A stretch of DNA of 64,000 nt from Alisma plantago-aquatica (lineage: Eukaryota > Streptophyta > Magnoliopsida > Alismatales > Alismataceae): NCBI GenBank assembly GCA_963693085.1, contig OY856409.1, positions 1,619,521,711 through 1,619,585,710 on the forward strand. Reading direction: 5' to 3'. The position numbers and the translations under genes were made by a program. Below, one piece after another: positions 12,261 to 23,075 of this stretch. The notes beneath the pieces are model-generated. The model made no database searches, was not told the origin of the DNA, and was given only the letters and a program-made list of their open reading frames with translations. How positions within the stretch are numbered: position 1 is the first letter of the stretch; the number at the start of each line of letters is the position of its first letter.

Positions 12261-13904
12261 ACCTTTTCTTGTCCTCAAGCAAGAATGTGCTCAAAGAACA
12301 AAAACATAACATCCAAAAAAATCTTGGTAATGAATGTTAAGGTTAAGAAAAATAGCCAAGGCATTAATTCTCGTGATTCATGTTGTTTCAGAACAAACCC
12401 CCACCAATCGAGCACAACCCCGCCAAAGTAAGATCAAAGAGCAACCAGGAAAGAATAAGCTAGTCCATTGTAACCTATCAATACTCGTGAAGGTTTGAAT
12501 CATAATTATACAACATTAAAGCATTGTCACATAGACAATCACGTGGGTGATGAGCAATGAGCAATCATCATGTATCCATGTAGACCAATCAAGGACAACA
12601 TGCCCCTCACTTATTGAGGTCCTAAGAAGCAAAGTAAAAAGACTCTAATGACTTCTGAGGTTCCCGATCTGCATAAGGCTGGTCCATGTAATGAGCAACA
12701 GTCCCTGCAGTCTGAGCCAGTTGGCCCAGAGCAATGAGCAAACTCCTTGTATTGTTCTCGAACCAACCCTGCTACTGGGCGGACCTCATAGGTCTCTTAG
12801 GGGTTCCTAGTGACTCTCTAATAAGCTTTTACAGTGATACTACCAGGAATGACATACCCGTGTTCATGAGAGAAGTCATACACCAGCTGGGCACCACCCT
12901 CAACTCCCCTGAAAGAGAAAACAACACTCATTTATTCTTTTCACACTCAGGCTTTTATTCTTTGCATTCTATTTTTTATAGGCTTGGGTGAGAACCCTTT
13001 AGATGTTTTTGGAATTTTGTGGGCGGCCAAGCCTCTTTTGCAAATTTTTAATTTTTCATTTTTTTTGACTCAATATAAAGTGAGAGGGAATGTAGATAAT
13101 CAAGGAAAAATCCTTCAACTTGATTATAGCTCAAAACTCATCATTATCTACTTGAGACCTGTGTGAAAAGATAGTAATTAAGATTCAAGGATCATTAGAG
13201 TAGAGGCAAGTTTGTGAAAAACACATATTGGAGTTTTGATCACACTCTAGCTTCTTTCCAATGGTCCTATGTCCTAGATTTGTCATTCACAACATATATC
13301 AAGAGAATAAAGCTTTAAGCTATGAAAAAGGCGCACAACCTTAGATTTATTACCAAACTTAAGGAAAGAGTCAATGAGCAAGTCAAGCAAAAGATCAAGC
13401 AGTTTAAGATGAAAAATACACATTTAGGAATAGGGATCGGTATTTAGTTATAAGATTTGCATTGCATAGCCTTAATTACAAAGCTACAAATTACAAAACA
13501 AAGTTCTACAAAGCTGATTTTTTTTAAATTACTCTAAAATTTACTCTAAATGCAAGGGACATAGAAGAATAATGCATGCATGCTATGACAAAAATAAAAG
13601 GGAAAGGCGGAAGATACACCCTGAATACCACCCCAAGCTTAAAATTTTTGCTCGTCCCTGAGCAAATCTCAAGCCTTGTATGGTAAGGAAAGCAGCTACT
13701 ATTGGTAGTCATTGTTTAAAAAATGATCCAGATCGCCTAAACTTCTTTATGTGTTCTCATAGTTCTGGTTTAGATCTTGCTGGAAATGAAATGATTGTCC
13801 AAAATCTTGGGCTGGCTGGTAGAGAGACTGAAGGGGTTGCTGAAATGGCTGCTAAAAATTTGATTGAGGTGGTGGGGGAAAGACTATGTCAAACCTCTAT
13901 CTGA
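12261..13904 (-). other. Non-coding or decayed interior of the Athila-like element
   Basis: No conserved domain was recognised. It holds the CTTGAGGACAAG-type phrase (minus strand) found upstream of the tract in this class of element, then AT-rich sequence with only short frames. Confidence 0.5.
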
Positions 13905-14660
13905 GGTATTGCATATCCTCCTCCAGCGTGTCAAACTGTCTGCCTGAGTCAGCCCTGAAATCAGTCATGAACTCGTAAAGGTTCCCTGAATTGGGGTATG
14001 GGGCTTATAGTTCCTACTGAGCAGGTTGCATGTAATCTGCAATAGGTATTCTTGTGTAGGGACCGCCCTGATATGGTATATCCTGGAAGGTTGCCCCTAT
14101 TAGTTGTCCACCCTCCCGAGCCTCTGGAACTGGTGGTGTTGAAGTAGAAGCTCCTACAGCTCCGCCCATATAATGAATGTTACCATGGGCGTCCAATAGA
14201 GATACATCCATGAATGTTTTCTGGTATGTGAACTCTGCATTAGCTGGCAGTAGTATCATGTGCTTGTTGTAGCCGACGTTATAAAGATATCATTTGCTAC
14301 ACTGTTTTACCACTCCTTAGTGGATCAAGTGGTCCAAGTCTAACTTGGACCACTCAGCTTATTCCTACATAAGTGCCAATTGTCCGTCTCCAATCCCAAG
14401 ATGGTGTGCCATAAGAGTGACAATTCTCGCCATCAGCATGAATTGGACCTATTTCTTGAAAGAGTTGTGAAAGTGGCGGATAATGAAATTTCCCACATTC
14501 ACTTTCTTTCCTACTACTGCACACTACAAGATGTAGAGGTCTGTTGTGATGAGAGCCCCTTGGTTGTCTTGTTTTTCCAAGATGCAGTTTGAAATCACCC
14601 GATGCAAATAACGAAGTACCGGGTTGTGGATGTGTGAAGCTTTGGCATTTCATGCAACAT
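13905..14660 (-). pseudogene. Decayed gag-like protein of Athila-type elements
   Basis: Read on the minus strand, several frames join into a recognisable protein. From about 14,650 leftward come HNPVLRYLHRVISNCILEKQ, LYILCSVVGKKVNVGNFIIR and ARIVTLMAHHLGI. The order resembles the putative plant transposon protein domain found in Athila/Tat gag regions (HPVLRYLHRFL..., ...NSGYFLARQL, ...GGLITPIAR). At least four in-frame stops interrupt it. The best open part is 14,014-14,259, which contains PANAEFTYQKTFMDVSLLDA. The protein would have been part of the element's capsid or capsid-like product. The family call rests on remembered consensus; a profile search would settle it. Confidence 0.5.
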
Positions 14661-17250
14661 ATCTATCTTCCCCTGTAAGCATTTTCCATGCTTGATCTGC
14701 ATTAAAGTCGACGTCCCATGTCTCCAGCCGGCCCCTGGACATTTCAGTACAATCTTCAGAAGAGCATGACAACCAGCTATTTAGTTAGTCCATAGTAACT
14801 TCCCGGGGCTAGTTCAGTAGGAGAAAATGTATGGCAGTGTGTTGGTGGTCCTTCGGTGCCCCCATCATAGCATAAAACTCATAGGTGAGTCTATGATAGG
14901 CATTGCATTGTGCATTTGTGAGGATGTATAGACCGACAATTGCAAGCTATCTATCAACCTGTTCTTGTATCCCGAGCCTAATGAGTGTTCCAGGATCGAC
15001 ATATCTTGGGCTCACTAATCTATGCCTATCTTTAATCAAAGTATCAAAACTCTGCCTTTGCTTTATACTTCTGAATAGGGGAGAAGGGAGTGAGCTTTGA
15101 TTGACACCATCAAGGGTAAGGTGGTGTATGTTCCCTTAAACTGAATCATGTGATGAAGTTGACTACCGTAAAGATGTTAACCTTTCGGCTGATTATCGAC
15201 CCTGGTCTCCTGCGGATGAAGCTCTATGCAACACTGCCATGCTCTCTTGATGTCCCGTCGAAGTCTGGAGCTCAGCGTTGTGGCGTTCTATTCACTTTCT
15301 CTCATTGGAGGCTTCCTGGACTAGCTCACCATTGTAGGTATCCATAGGAGTGTCGGATACATAGCGGTAGGCTGAACTGGTCTCTTGCGACCCAAACCCT
15401 AGAGTATAAAGCATAGACTCATCTTCGTATATCGGGTTTGTGGTTCGAGTGGTGTGGTGTGGGTATAGGCTCCCTTATTCTGATGGTGACGCGAAGCTTC
15501 CTTCCCCTTTCTTTTGCTTTATATACTTTTTAAGTTTTTTAAAGCTATTTTTCATTGCGTCCATGGTTTCGATTCTTTTAATGCAGATCTGATCGGCTCG
15601 ACTGTGGTGAAGGTTGGTGTCGCTGCTTCAAGACACTCCAAACTTGCCCGCGGTCGAGACTGAGACAGTGAAGCTGGCTTTCACACTGTGACCACGGTCT
15701 CCCAAGGGTTGGGCATCGCGCCCTGGTTGACCACGATCGAGGTATCCTAGGCGACCACAAACTGGTTGAGACCGGTATCGTGTTGGCGATTAAAGTGATG
15801 ACCGTGACCGCTAAAGTGGTCTTGATCGCCTATCTGCCCATGATCGAGGGGACCACGATCGAGGTGTCTGCGACATGTATCCCGACTGCAACTGAGGTCG
15901 CAAGAGCTAGTGCAGCTTGAATCAGGCGGTTGGCGAGGTGGGGGTTTGAGACCAGAGATCGCAGTTGGTGGGGAAGATCTAGGGGTTGTTGCTGCTCAAC
16001 TATTTTGGGACCATGTTCACGATCCAGCCGTGGTTGCTTTCTATAGATACCTACACGCCTGTTCCTTCCCTACTAGCCAACGATGAGAGAAAGAGGGAGA
16101 GGGGAAAATGGGCAGAGAACTGCGTGGTGACGAAGGAAACTTGGGATTTAGGTGGGGGGGTCTCGGCCTGGGGGTATTTATAGGCCAGGCGCACAACTTC
16201 GGTCTTTCCCCAGATCATTCGAGGTCGCACGTAGAGCAGTGGAAAATCCAAAAAGGAGGCTGGAGATGTGTCAAAAGTGCAAGAGTCGATAAAAAAGGTA
16301 GAGAAAACCTGACATGCTGGTCAGTCGGGCCGAGAAAAGCATACTTGGGCCTTGTGCATCTGTGGTCGCGGTCTAACTGACCCACGGTCATGGTCTAACT
16401 CAGGCTTGACCACAGTCATGATCCTGGTTTTCAGACCACGGTCACAGTCTAGCTAGCAGACCGCGGTCGCAATTTCAGCTCTGTCATGCGAGGAAAAACG
16501 AGGGTGGAAAGACTTAGAAGATAAAATTCGAATAAAAAACCATGGAGGAGAAATAAGATATGTAGATTAATTTCTTACAAGATAGGGACCAAAGGCAGTT
16601 GTTGGGGTGTGGATATGGAAGTACGTGTAAAATTTAAAAGAAAACTAGATGATGCAAAATAAACTAAATCCTAGCAGTCAGGGGAAAGATAAAGCTTAAA
16701 TTGACTTTATTATGCAAAATTTTAAAACTTTAAGTTAAAATGTACATGTAGTAGGGGGTGGTTGTCCTACAACTCCTGCACTTGGATCCCAAATCTGTAG
16801 TTTTGGGGTCCAAGTTAACTGAGTCTCGCTGCTCGGGCTCACCATGTAGCAGCAGAAGATGCAGAGAGGTGGTTCCTTCCGAGTCTTGAAATGAGGAACA
16901 AAATATGGTGACTCAGTGAAGTTATCTCTGTGCTGCGATCTACTTGAACTGTACTAGAATGAATTCTTTGGAAAATCATCTTCAAGGTACCTTCCAAGAC
17001 ATGAATCTGAATAGGAAGGCCCTGGGATGTTGACACATGATGAGATGGAAAAGGGAGGTTGAATGCCTTCTTGAGGACTCACCTCCTCTCTCTCCATCTC
17101 TAAACTTGAGGTTGGATGCTTAGATTAATTTTCATTTATAGTCTGAGTCATCCAATCATCTTTTGAATAAGAAGTACCCCCAAAAGAATCTATTTATGGT
17201 TTTACCACCCCAAGCTTGTCGCCTTCTGTGGGGTCTAGGGTGTCTTCCTT
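14661..17250 (-). other. Decayed interior of the Athila-like element
   Basis: Only short, mutually contradictory frames are present. Two GC-rich stretches (15,600-15,960 and 16,360-16,480) are built from the same CGGTCG-type motif as the LTR. I see no RT, RNase H or integrase motif. Confidence 0.45.
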
Positions 17251-17886
17251 CTAAACAGCCATGTTGTAGTGGATTGTCCATCCTGCTCCATCGGTATCCA
17301 CCAAGCCTTTTAAGGGTATGATGGTAAATGTCTGCTCATATCGTTTCAACTCATCGTCATCGGTATATTCACTGCTCCAATTTGAGCAACTGTCATCATC
17401 ATTGAACAAATTGTTCCAAACCATGATTTGCGTACTGCTCAAGGCTAAGTGACAAGTCTCAATGTGAGGGCTATCACTCTAGTCTGGATCAATGTCTGAC
17501 TCAGGGTCCTCAAACCAACCTTCTGGTTGCAAGGTTGTTTTACTATTCTGGTGAGGATAAGAGTCTTCACTATCATCATCATAAAACCATTCATGCTCGT
17601 GGCTTGTATTTTCCATTGGTCGATCAGCTGAATCATCTGGATAAAATGAAGGGCTTCCCCAAGTGGGTTGGTCTTCATAGAAAAATCCTAATGAATCTAG
17701 TTGATGGTCTGAATAGGATGGTGAGGCATACTCTGCTTTAGTCCCAATGGAATGGTCTTGATGACTAAAGTCTTCATTGTAAGGTGGTGGAGCTTGCAAT
17801 TGCATGGTAACCAAATTGATGATCTCTTGAAGCTTCATGCTTTGTTCAATATTTTTATCGTAAAGTTGTTGGACTTGGGAAGCCAA
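17251..17886 (-). pseudogene. Acidic, low-complexity reading frame of the Athila-like element
   Basis: A 135-residue frame (17,479-17,886) starts near the LINE insertion with SQVQQLYDKNIEQSMKLQEI, a likely short coiled coil. It continues with an Asp/Glu/Ser/Tyr-rich stretch containing FYDDDSEDSY and ends DPESDIDPD. A second acidic frame (17,251-17,442) follows in the same direction with SEYTDDDELKRYEQTF. Its 5' continuation was cut off by the LINE and resumes at 22,838-23,070. I do not recognise a named domain. The position between the gag start and the gag-like block suggests a linker of the same polyprotein. Confidence 0.45.
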
Positions 17887-17887
17887 G

Positions 17888-17898
17888 CTTTCAAGACC
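17888..17898 (+). repeat. LINE target-site duplication, left copy
   Basis: CTTTCAAGACC occurs here and again directly after the poly(A) at 22,827-22,837. The following base differs (C here, T there), after which both read G, so the duplication may extend to 13 bp with one mismatch. Confidence 0.85.
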
Positions 17899-18007
17899 CG
17901 ACTCAAAACACTCGAGCGCTCTAGGGATTTTACTGCCTCAACGACGATCAGGCGATCTGAGGTAAGATCCTCCCTTCCCCCTCGACGGGGGGTCCTTTCC
18001 CAGTGCC

Positions 18008-19345
18008 ATGGCTGTGATAGTGCCTCCTAGTGCTGGGGAACCTACTACAACCGAGCGGCCCGTCCTCAGAAGGGTCTGGAACCAAGTTCTTGCCGACGGC
18101 GGCCTGGAGTCCAAAAAACATTCCTTTAGCCCGCCTGAGAAGATTGATGGCAAAAGATTCGTAACCATTGATGAACTAACATATGATGCCATGGAAAAGT
18201 GTTGGGAGCACACACTGATCCTCTACGTGATGGGCAAAAGGCCTTACTACCATCATCTTCTTGCTTGGATACGTAGGGTTTGGAATCCTAAGGGTGGCTT
18301 CGATCTGTTCTCCAAACCAAATAAGTTCTTCCTCCTCCGTTTCAACTCGGCAGATGATAAGAAGAGTATCATTAATGGTGGACCGCGATGGTTCGCCATC
18401 CGTCTAGTGGTCGTCAAGGACTACAAGACTGGTGACGAACTACAAAAGAATTTCTTCAGCACCTTGCCAGTCTGAATCAGCATACCCAGCATGGGGCGCA
18501 AATGGTCTCCTAGAGCAGTCGGAATTGTGGCCAGTGGCGTCGGGAAGATGCTCCGTATTGATTTCAAGTCACTGGGCCAAGAATCATTGGGGGAGGCTCG
18601 TGCACTGGTGGAAATTGACACTGAAGAGGAGCCGCTTCTGGAGGTGTGGGTCAACATGCCTCAGCGCGACCCAATGCCGGTGAAGATCCTGTATGAGCAT
18701 ATTCTGAAGAGGTGCACCGAGTGCACAATATTTAGCCATGACGGGGCTGACTGTCCTATCCATCCGATCATTGAAGAGGAGGTTCCTGCTCCTTTGACGC
18801 AGGTCTGGAAGGTAGTAGGGAAGAAGGGCAAAGCAGTGGATGTGGATAATGCTACAGAGGATGTATTAGATGGTGACCAAGTTATGGTTGTGAGCTCGAG
18901 CAGCGGTGTTACTTCTTCGTCAGGTGGCACCTCCTCCTCGGGTGATGATGGTGGTGCTGCTAGTTCTGTTGGTGGAGATGCTAGTACTGATGGTGGCACT
19001 GCTAGTGCTGATGGTGGTGTTGCTGAGGCAAGAGCAGCTGATCATGGGCAGGGCTCTAGTTGCGAAAATGATCCAAGTGTTGAAGGAGGGGGCGGCAGCA
19101 ACATTTTAGAAGTTGCGCCTCTGGTTGTTGTGTCCCCGAGCTCGGCTAGAGAAGATGGTGGGTCTGTGTTGCATTGCAGATCTGATGATAACGTTGGTGT
19201 TGGTTTGGGCATTGCTGTCAATGATGGGTCAGGCACTGCTGTCAATGATGAATCGGGTGCTGTTGTTAATGATGGGTCGCATGGCTCAGTAATGGACTCT
19301 TTTGCTACTGGTTTAGGTGTGATCGATGATCCAGTTATTAGTTGA
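18008..19345 (+). pseudogene. LINE ORF1 (DUF4283-like RNA-binding protein), one premature stop
   Basis: ORF1 of plant L1 elements binds the element RNA and chaperones reverse transcription. The N-terminal half contains EKCWEHTLILYVMGKRPYY, AWIRRVWNPKGGFDLFSKPN and GGPRWFAIRLVVVKDY, the layout of DUF4283. A zinc-knuckle-like block (CTECTIFSHDGADC, about residue 238) follows. The C-terminal third is a Gly/Ser/Asp-rich, repetitive low-complexity tail (GGTSSSGDDGG, then repeats of AVNDGSG and AVNDESG). A single in-frame TGA at 18,473-18,475 (after FFSTLPV) interrupts an otherwise open 445-codon frame that reads on as ISIPSMGRKWSPRAV. The second LINE copy has sense codons at the equivalent place (ITIRVGINILSMGRNW), which supports the stop being a mutation. 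Confidence 0.85.
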
Positions 19346-19437
19346 TCCACTGGTTCCTCCTCTTCTTCATCCAAGGCCTCCAGGGTGTCCAAAGGGGATG
19401 GGTCTCGTAAGACCCGCTCGGCTGCCGGAGGTCATTA

Positions 19438-22400
19438 ATGACCTTTCTCATGACTAATGTGCGTGGCTCTGGGAAGCCGCGTAAGAAGAAAGAATTGAGG
19501 AGAACCATCCTTGAAAATAAAGCAACTATGGCTATTCTTGTCAAATCTAAAATCAAGTCTCACATGATCCACACATCTGACCGTATGTTCCCTAAAGGCT
19601 GGTTATGGGTCTCTAATCATCTGCATGATCATAATGGACACATATATGTTGGGTGGAATCCTAATTGTTGGACTACTTCTGTGATTGAGATGGATGATCA
19701 ACAAGTCACTGTGAAATGCATTAATAAAGTCGGTCTCATCATCTACACTAATGCTATCTACACTTGGAACACTATGCCTGAACGTTCTATTTTGTGGAAT
19801 ACCTTGGAGAGGATTGCTACCTGTATAGACGATGCTTGGCTTATTAATGGTGACTTTAATAATATCCAGAAGCAAGAGGAGAACGCGGGGGGTTGAGAGG
19901 TGCCCTCTATCATCCTTAGCTCTTTTAATTCTGCTCTTGATAATGTTGGCCATACTGAACTACCTGTCATTGGTAATGAGGTTTATATTTGGCATAATAA
20001 ACAAGGTGTTGCCAAAAGGGTGGCGTGCAAACTTCATAGAGCCTTTGTCAATGATGCTTGGCTGTCTAAATTCCCTAGTTCCAAAAGGAAGTTCATCACC
20101 TGTAATTACTCAGATCATTGTGCTCTAAACATCAATATGAAACCTATCACTTTCAAGAAGAAACCCTTTTGTTTTCTCAATTTTTGGCTGGATTGGGAAG
20201 GGTGTCGTGACATTATTAAAGATGCTTGGGCTACTAAAATCATAGGCAACCCACTCTTCCAGTTCTGTCATAAGCTCAAGAATGTCAAAGAGAAGTTGAA
20301 TACTTGGTCCAAACAGTATGTAAACCTCAAGAACCTTATTGCTACAGAAAGATTGGATCTTGATGATATCTCAGCTATGGTCCGTAGATGCCCTCTAGAT
20401 CCAAATCTCATTTAGGCTGAGAGTCTTACCCTTGAAAGACTGGACTCACTTCTTAAAGCTGAAGAGGTTTATTTCTGGCAGTGTAGTAGAATGGAGTGGC
20501 TTTCTAATGGTGATAGGAACACTAAAGTCTACCACACCATTGTCAAGAGACAGGATGCTATTAACTCTATAACTGAGCTTTTTTATTATCATGGTGATCT
20601 TTTGTAGGATAATGATGCTATTGTTGTTGACACTATACAGTTCTTTGAACAACTATATAATCAGCCTCAAGTCTCTTCAAACTCTTGTATTCCTGATTGG
20701 ACACCTCTTGTTTCTATGATGGATAATGCCATGTTATGCTCTATTCTGAATTTGAATGAGGTCTGTGATGTTGTGTGGAGCATAGGTCCTCATAAAAGCC
20801 CATGTCTGGATGGCTTCAATGGTTACTTCTATAGGGGGAACTGGAACATTATTTGTGATTATCTTCTTAAGGCCGTTCAATGGATTTTTGAAGGTGGAAA
20901 CATGGTTAGACAAGTCAACCATGTTATTCTTACTCTTATTCCCAAGAAATACATTGTCTCGTCTCCAACTAATTTCATGCCTATCTCTTGTTACTCGATG
21001 CTTTATAAAATCATTACTAAAGTCATTTCAAGAAGACTAGCTAACCTTCTACCAAATATTGTTTCTCCCAACCAAGGTGCCTTTGTTAAAGGTAGGAGTA
21101 TTGAGGATTGTTCTCTTCTTGTGGCTGAGTTCACTCTTAGATTCAATCAGAAATCCAGTCCCCCCATGGCCTGCATCAAGTTGGATATCACCAAGGCTTT
21201 CGATTCTGTTCGTTGGTCCTACTTGTGGGATTGTCTCCATTGCTTGGGATTCAACGAGAAGTTTATCTCCATTCTTAAACAATGTGTGGAAACTCCATCC
21301 TTTTCTCTCTTACTTAATGGTTCTTCAGTTGGCTTCTTCAAAAGCTCCAATGGTCTTAGGAAAGGTGATCCATTATCTCCTCCTCTATTCAAAATTTCTA
21401 TGGAAGGCCTCAGCAGATGTCTTGAGGAGGCGTATGAAAACAAACTCATTAGAAGTTATCCCATTAACAGAACAAAGGCTCTTAGCCATCTTCTTTTTGC
21501 GGATGATGTTCTTATTTTCACTGAGGGTCACCTACGCAGCCTTGTCTATCTTAAACATGTTCTTCTTGATTTTGGTTCTGTATCTGGTATGAAGTGCAAT
21601 CCGAACAAAACACATATTTTCTTATCCTCTTCTTGCCATAACAAGAATGCCTTGATCAGTTGCTTGGGTATTTAGTTAGGCACATGGCCTACTAAGTACC
21701 TTGGTTTTCCCATTGTTGGTGGCAATCTCAGGAGGCGCCACTTTCATGAATGCATAGATAAACTAAGGGATATGATTCAGAGATGGACTGGTTCTAAAAT
21801 CTCTATGGTTGGTCGTATTATGCTTATAAAGCACTGTGCGATGAGTCTAATCAGCTATTGACTTTGTATGGGTGTCATTCCTCATGCTGTCTTACGTAGG
21901 ATGGAATTTCTACTTTCTAGTTTTCTTTGGGGTAGCTCGATGCATCCCTCTTGTTGGGCATGCCTAGCTTATCCACTTTGTGAGGGTGGTTTGGGGATAA
22001 AGAGACTTGATGAACTTGCTGATTACTATACGTTGCGTCACACAAAAGGTTCAACCAAACTCAATGCATATGGAGCTCATGGTTTTCTTGTAGATATGGT
22101 GATTCTTTGTCTACTGTTTCCAGAAATGGCACCACTTGCAATAGACATATGGTGGCTCTATGGCCTTCCTTCTGAGCGTGTGAGGGAAATGATCTTTGGG
22201 GTAATGTAAGACAAAAACGTCCACCTCTTACGGCTTATGGAAATATTTGGCTCTCAAAGCACTATCCTAGATGGAGCCTTACCACCTTTAGAGCTCTCTC
22301 AAATATTCTTCCTACCATGGAAAAGATTAGTTCCTGGTCGGGTGCACCTGTTCCAGCTTGCTTATTATGTGGCCAACACAATGATTCGATTGCCCATTTA

Positions 22401-22721
22401 TTTGAAGGTTGCAAATATTGGAAATATATCTGGGGTTGAGCTCAGCTTAAACTCAACATCAGATCCTCATATTCTCTTTATGATTGTCTTTCAGACCATG
22501 GTAAAAGATCAAAGCAATCTAGAATCATTGAACTATGGGCAATTACTAGGGCTCTCCACTTCATATGGGAGGAGCGTAATAAAAGGCTACACAATGGTGG
22601 TTCTTCTGAATTTGTCGTCATTTTCAACCGGCTTGCACTTAAGATGAAGAGAATGTATCTTACCTTTAAATCTTATCTTGAATTTTCTCCTTTAGTTATT
22701 AGGAATTGGAATCTGCTGTAA
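19438..22721 (+). pseudogene. LINE ORF2: AP endonuclease plus reverse transcriptase, broken
   Basis: ORF2 nicks the target and copies the RNA onto it. The AP-endonuclease part shows INGDFNNIQ (about residue 140) and SDHCALNIN (about 225). The RT shows TLIPKK, SPTNFMPISCYSMLYKII, PNQGAFVKGRSI, KLDITKAFDSVRW (first catalytic Asp), NGLRKGDPLSP and LLFADDVLIF (catalytic Asp pair). A C-terminal Cys/His block follows (ACLLCGQHNDSIAHLFEGC, about 22,345-22,400). In-frame stops lie at 19,894, 20,413, 20,605, 21,673 and 21,859, and a frameshift lies near 22,095. The protein ends with RNWNLL at 22,721. All RT catalytic residues survive, which fits relatively recent decay. The start follows ORF1 by 92 bp, the usual LINE arrangement. 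Confidence 0.88.
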
Positions 22722-22814
22722 CCAATTCTTAAGAGTATGTAGTCACATGTTTGGGTGTGGCTTGTAACTTTATCCCCTTTCAGGGGTTTTTGGAATATAT
22801 TTACCCAATTTTCC

Positions 22815-22826
22815 AAAAAAAAAAAT
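22815..22826 (+). other. LINE poly(A) tail
   Basis: A run of A follows CCAATTTTCC, about 95 bp after the ORF2 stop. It is directly followed by the right target-site duplication. Confidence 0.85.
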
Positions 22827-22837
22827 CTTTCAAGACC
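22827..22837 (+). repeat. LINE target-site duplication, right copy
   Basis: CTTTCAAGACC, matching 17,888-17,898. Confidence 0.85.
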
Positions 22838-23070
22838 TGCCAATTCCACCTTGCACTCCTGTTATGGACTCGCTATATCAAATTGATGCACTTGGATAAA
22901 TCCTTGCTCAACAGTCTGAAGTAGACTTCTACTGTAGGTTGCAACATCTATCGCTAATTGGAGTTGATGATTCTACTTTCCTAGCAGTTGTTGGAGTAGA
23001 TTGGCACTTTCTTGGAGATGAGGAGCTAAGTAGGTGAGTGTGTTGACACTTTCTCCGACCATCTCCACTG
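22838..23070 (-). pseudogene. Short stretch of Athila-like polyprotein between two insertions
   Basis: On the minus strand this joins the frame at 17,886 once the LINE and one duplication copy are removed: the joined frame reads LESLASQVQQLYDKN. The upstream codons give SVNTLTYLAPHLQESANLLQ and then a stop. No named domain was recognised. Confidence 0.4.
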
Positions 23071-23075
23071 CCTTA
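23071..23075. repeat. Target-site duplication of the copia element, left
   Basis: CCTTA directly precedes the LTR start TGTTGG. The same five bases directly follow the other LTR at 32,264-32,268. Confidence 0.9.

Larger units (their letters stand above)
17899..22826 (+). mobile_element. L1-clade LINE, near full length
   Basis: The element has, in order, a short GC-rich 5' leader, ORF1, ORF2 (endonuclease plus reverse transcriptase plus C-terminal zinc-finger region) and a poly(A) tail ending at about 22,826. An 11-bp target duplication flanks it. Length (4.9 kb) and order fit plant L1-type LINEs. It landed inside the minus-strand polyprotein region of the Athila-like element. ORF1 has one stop; ORF2 has five stops and at least one frameshift, so the copy cannot move on its own. 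Confidence 0.9.
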
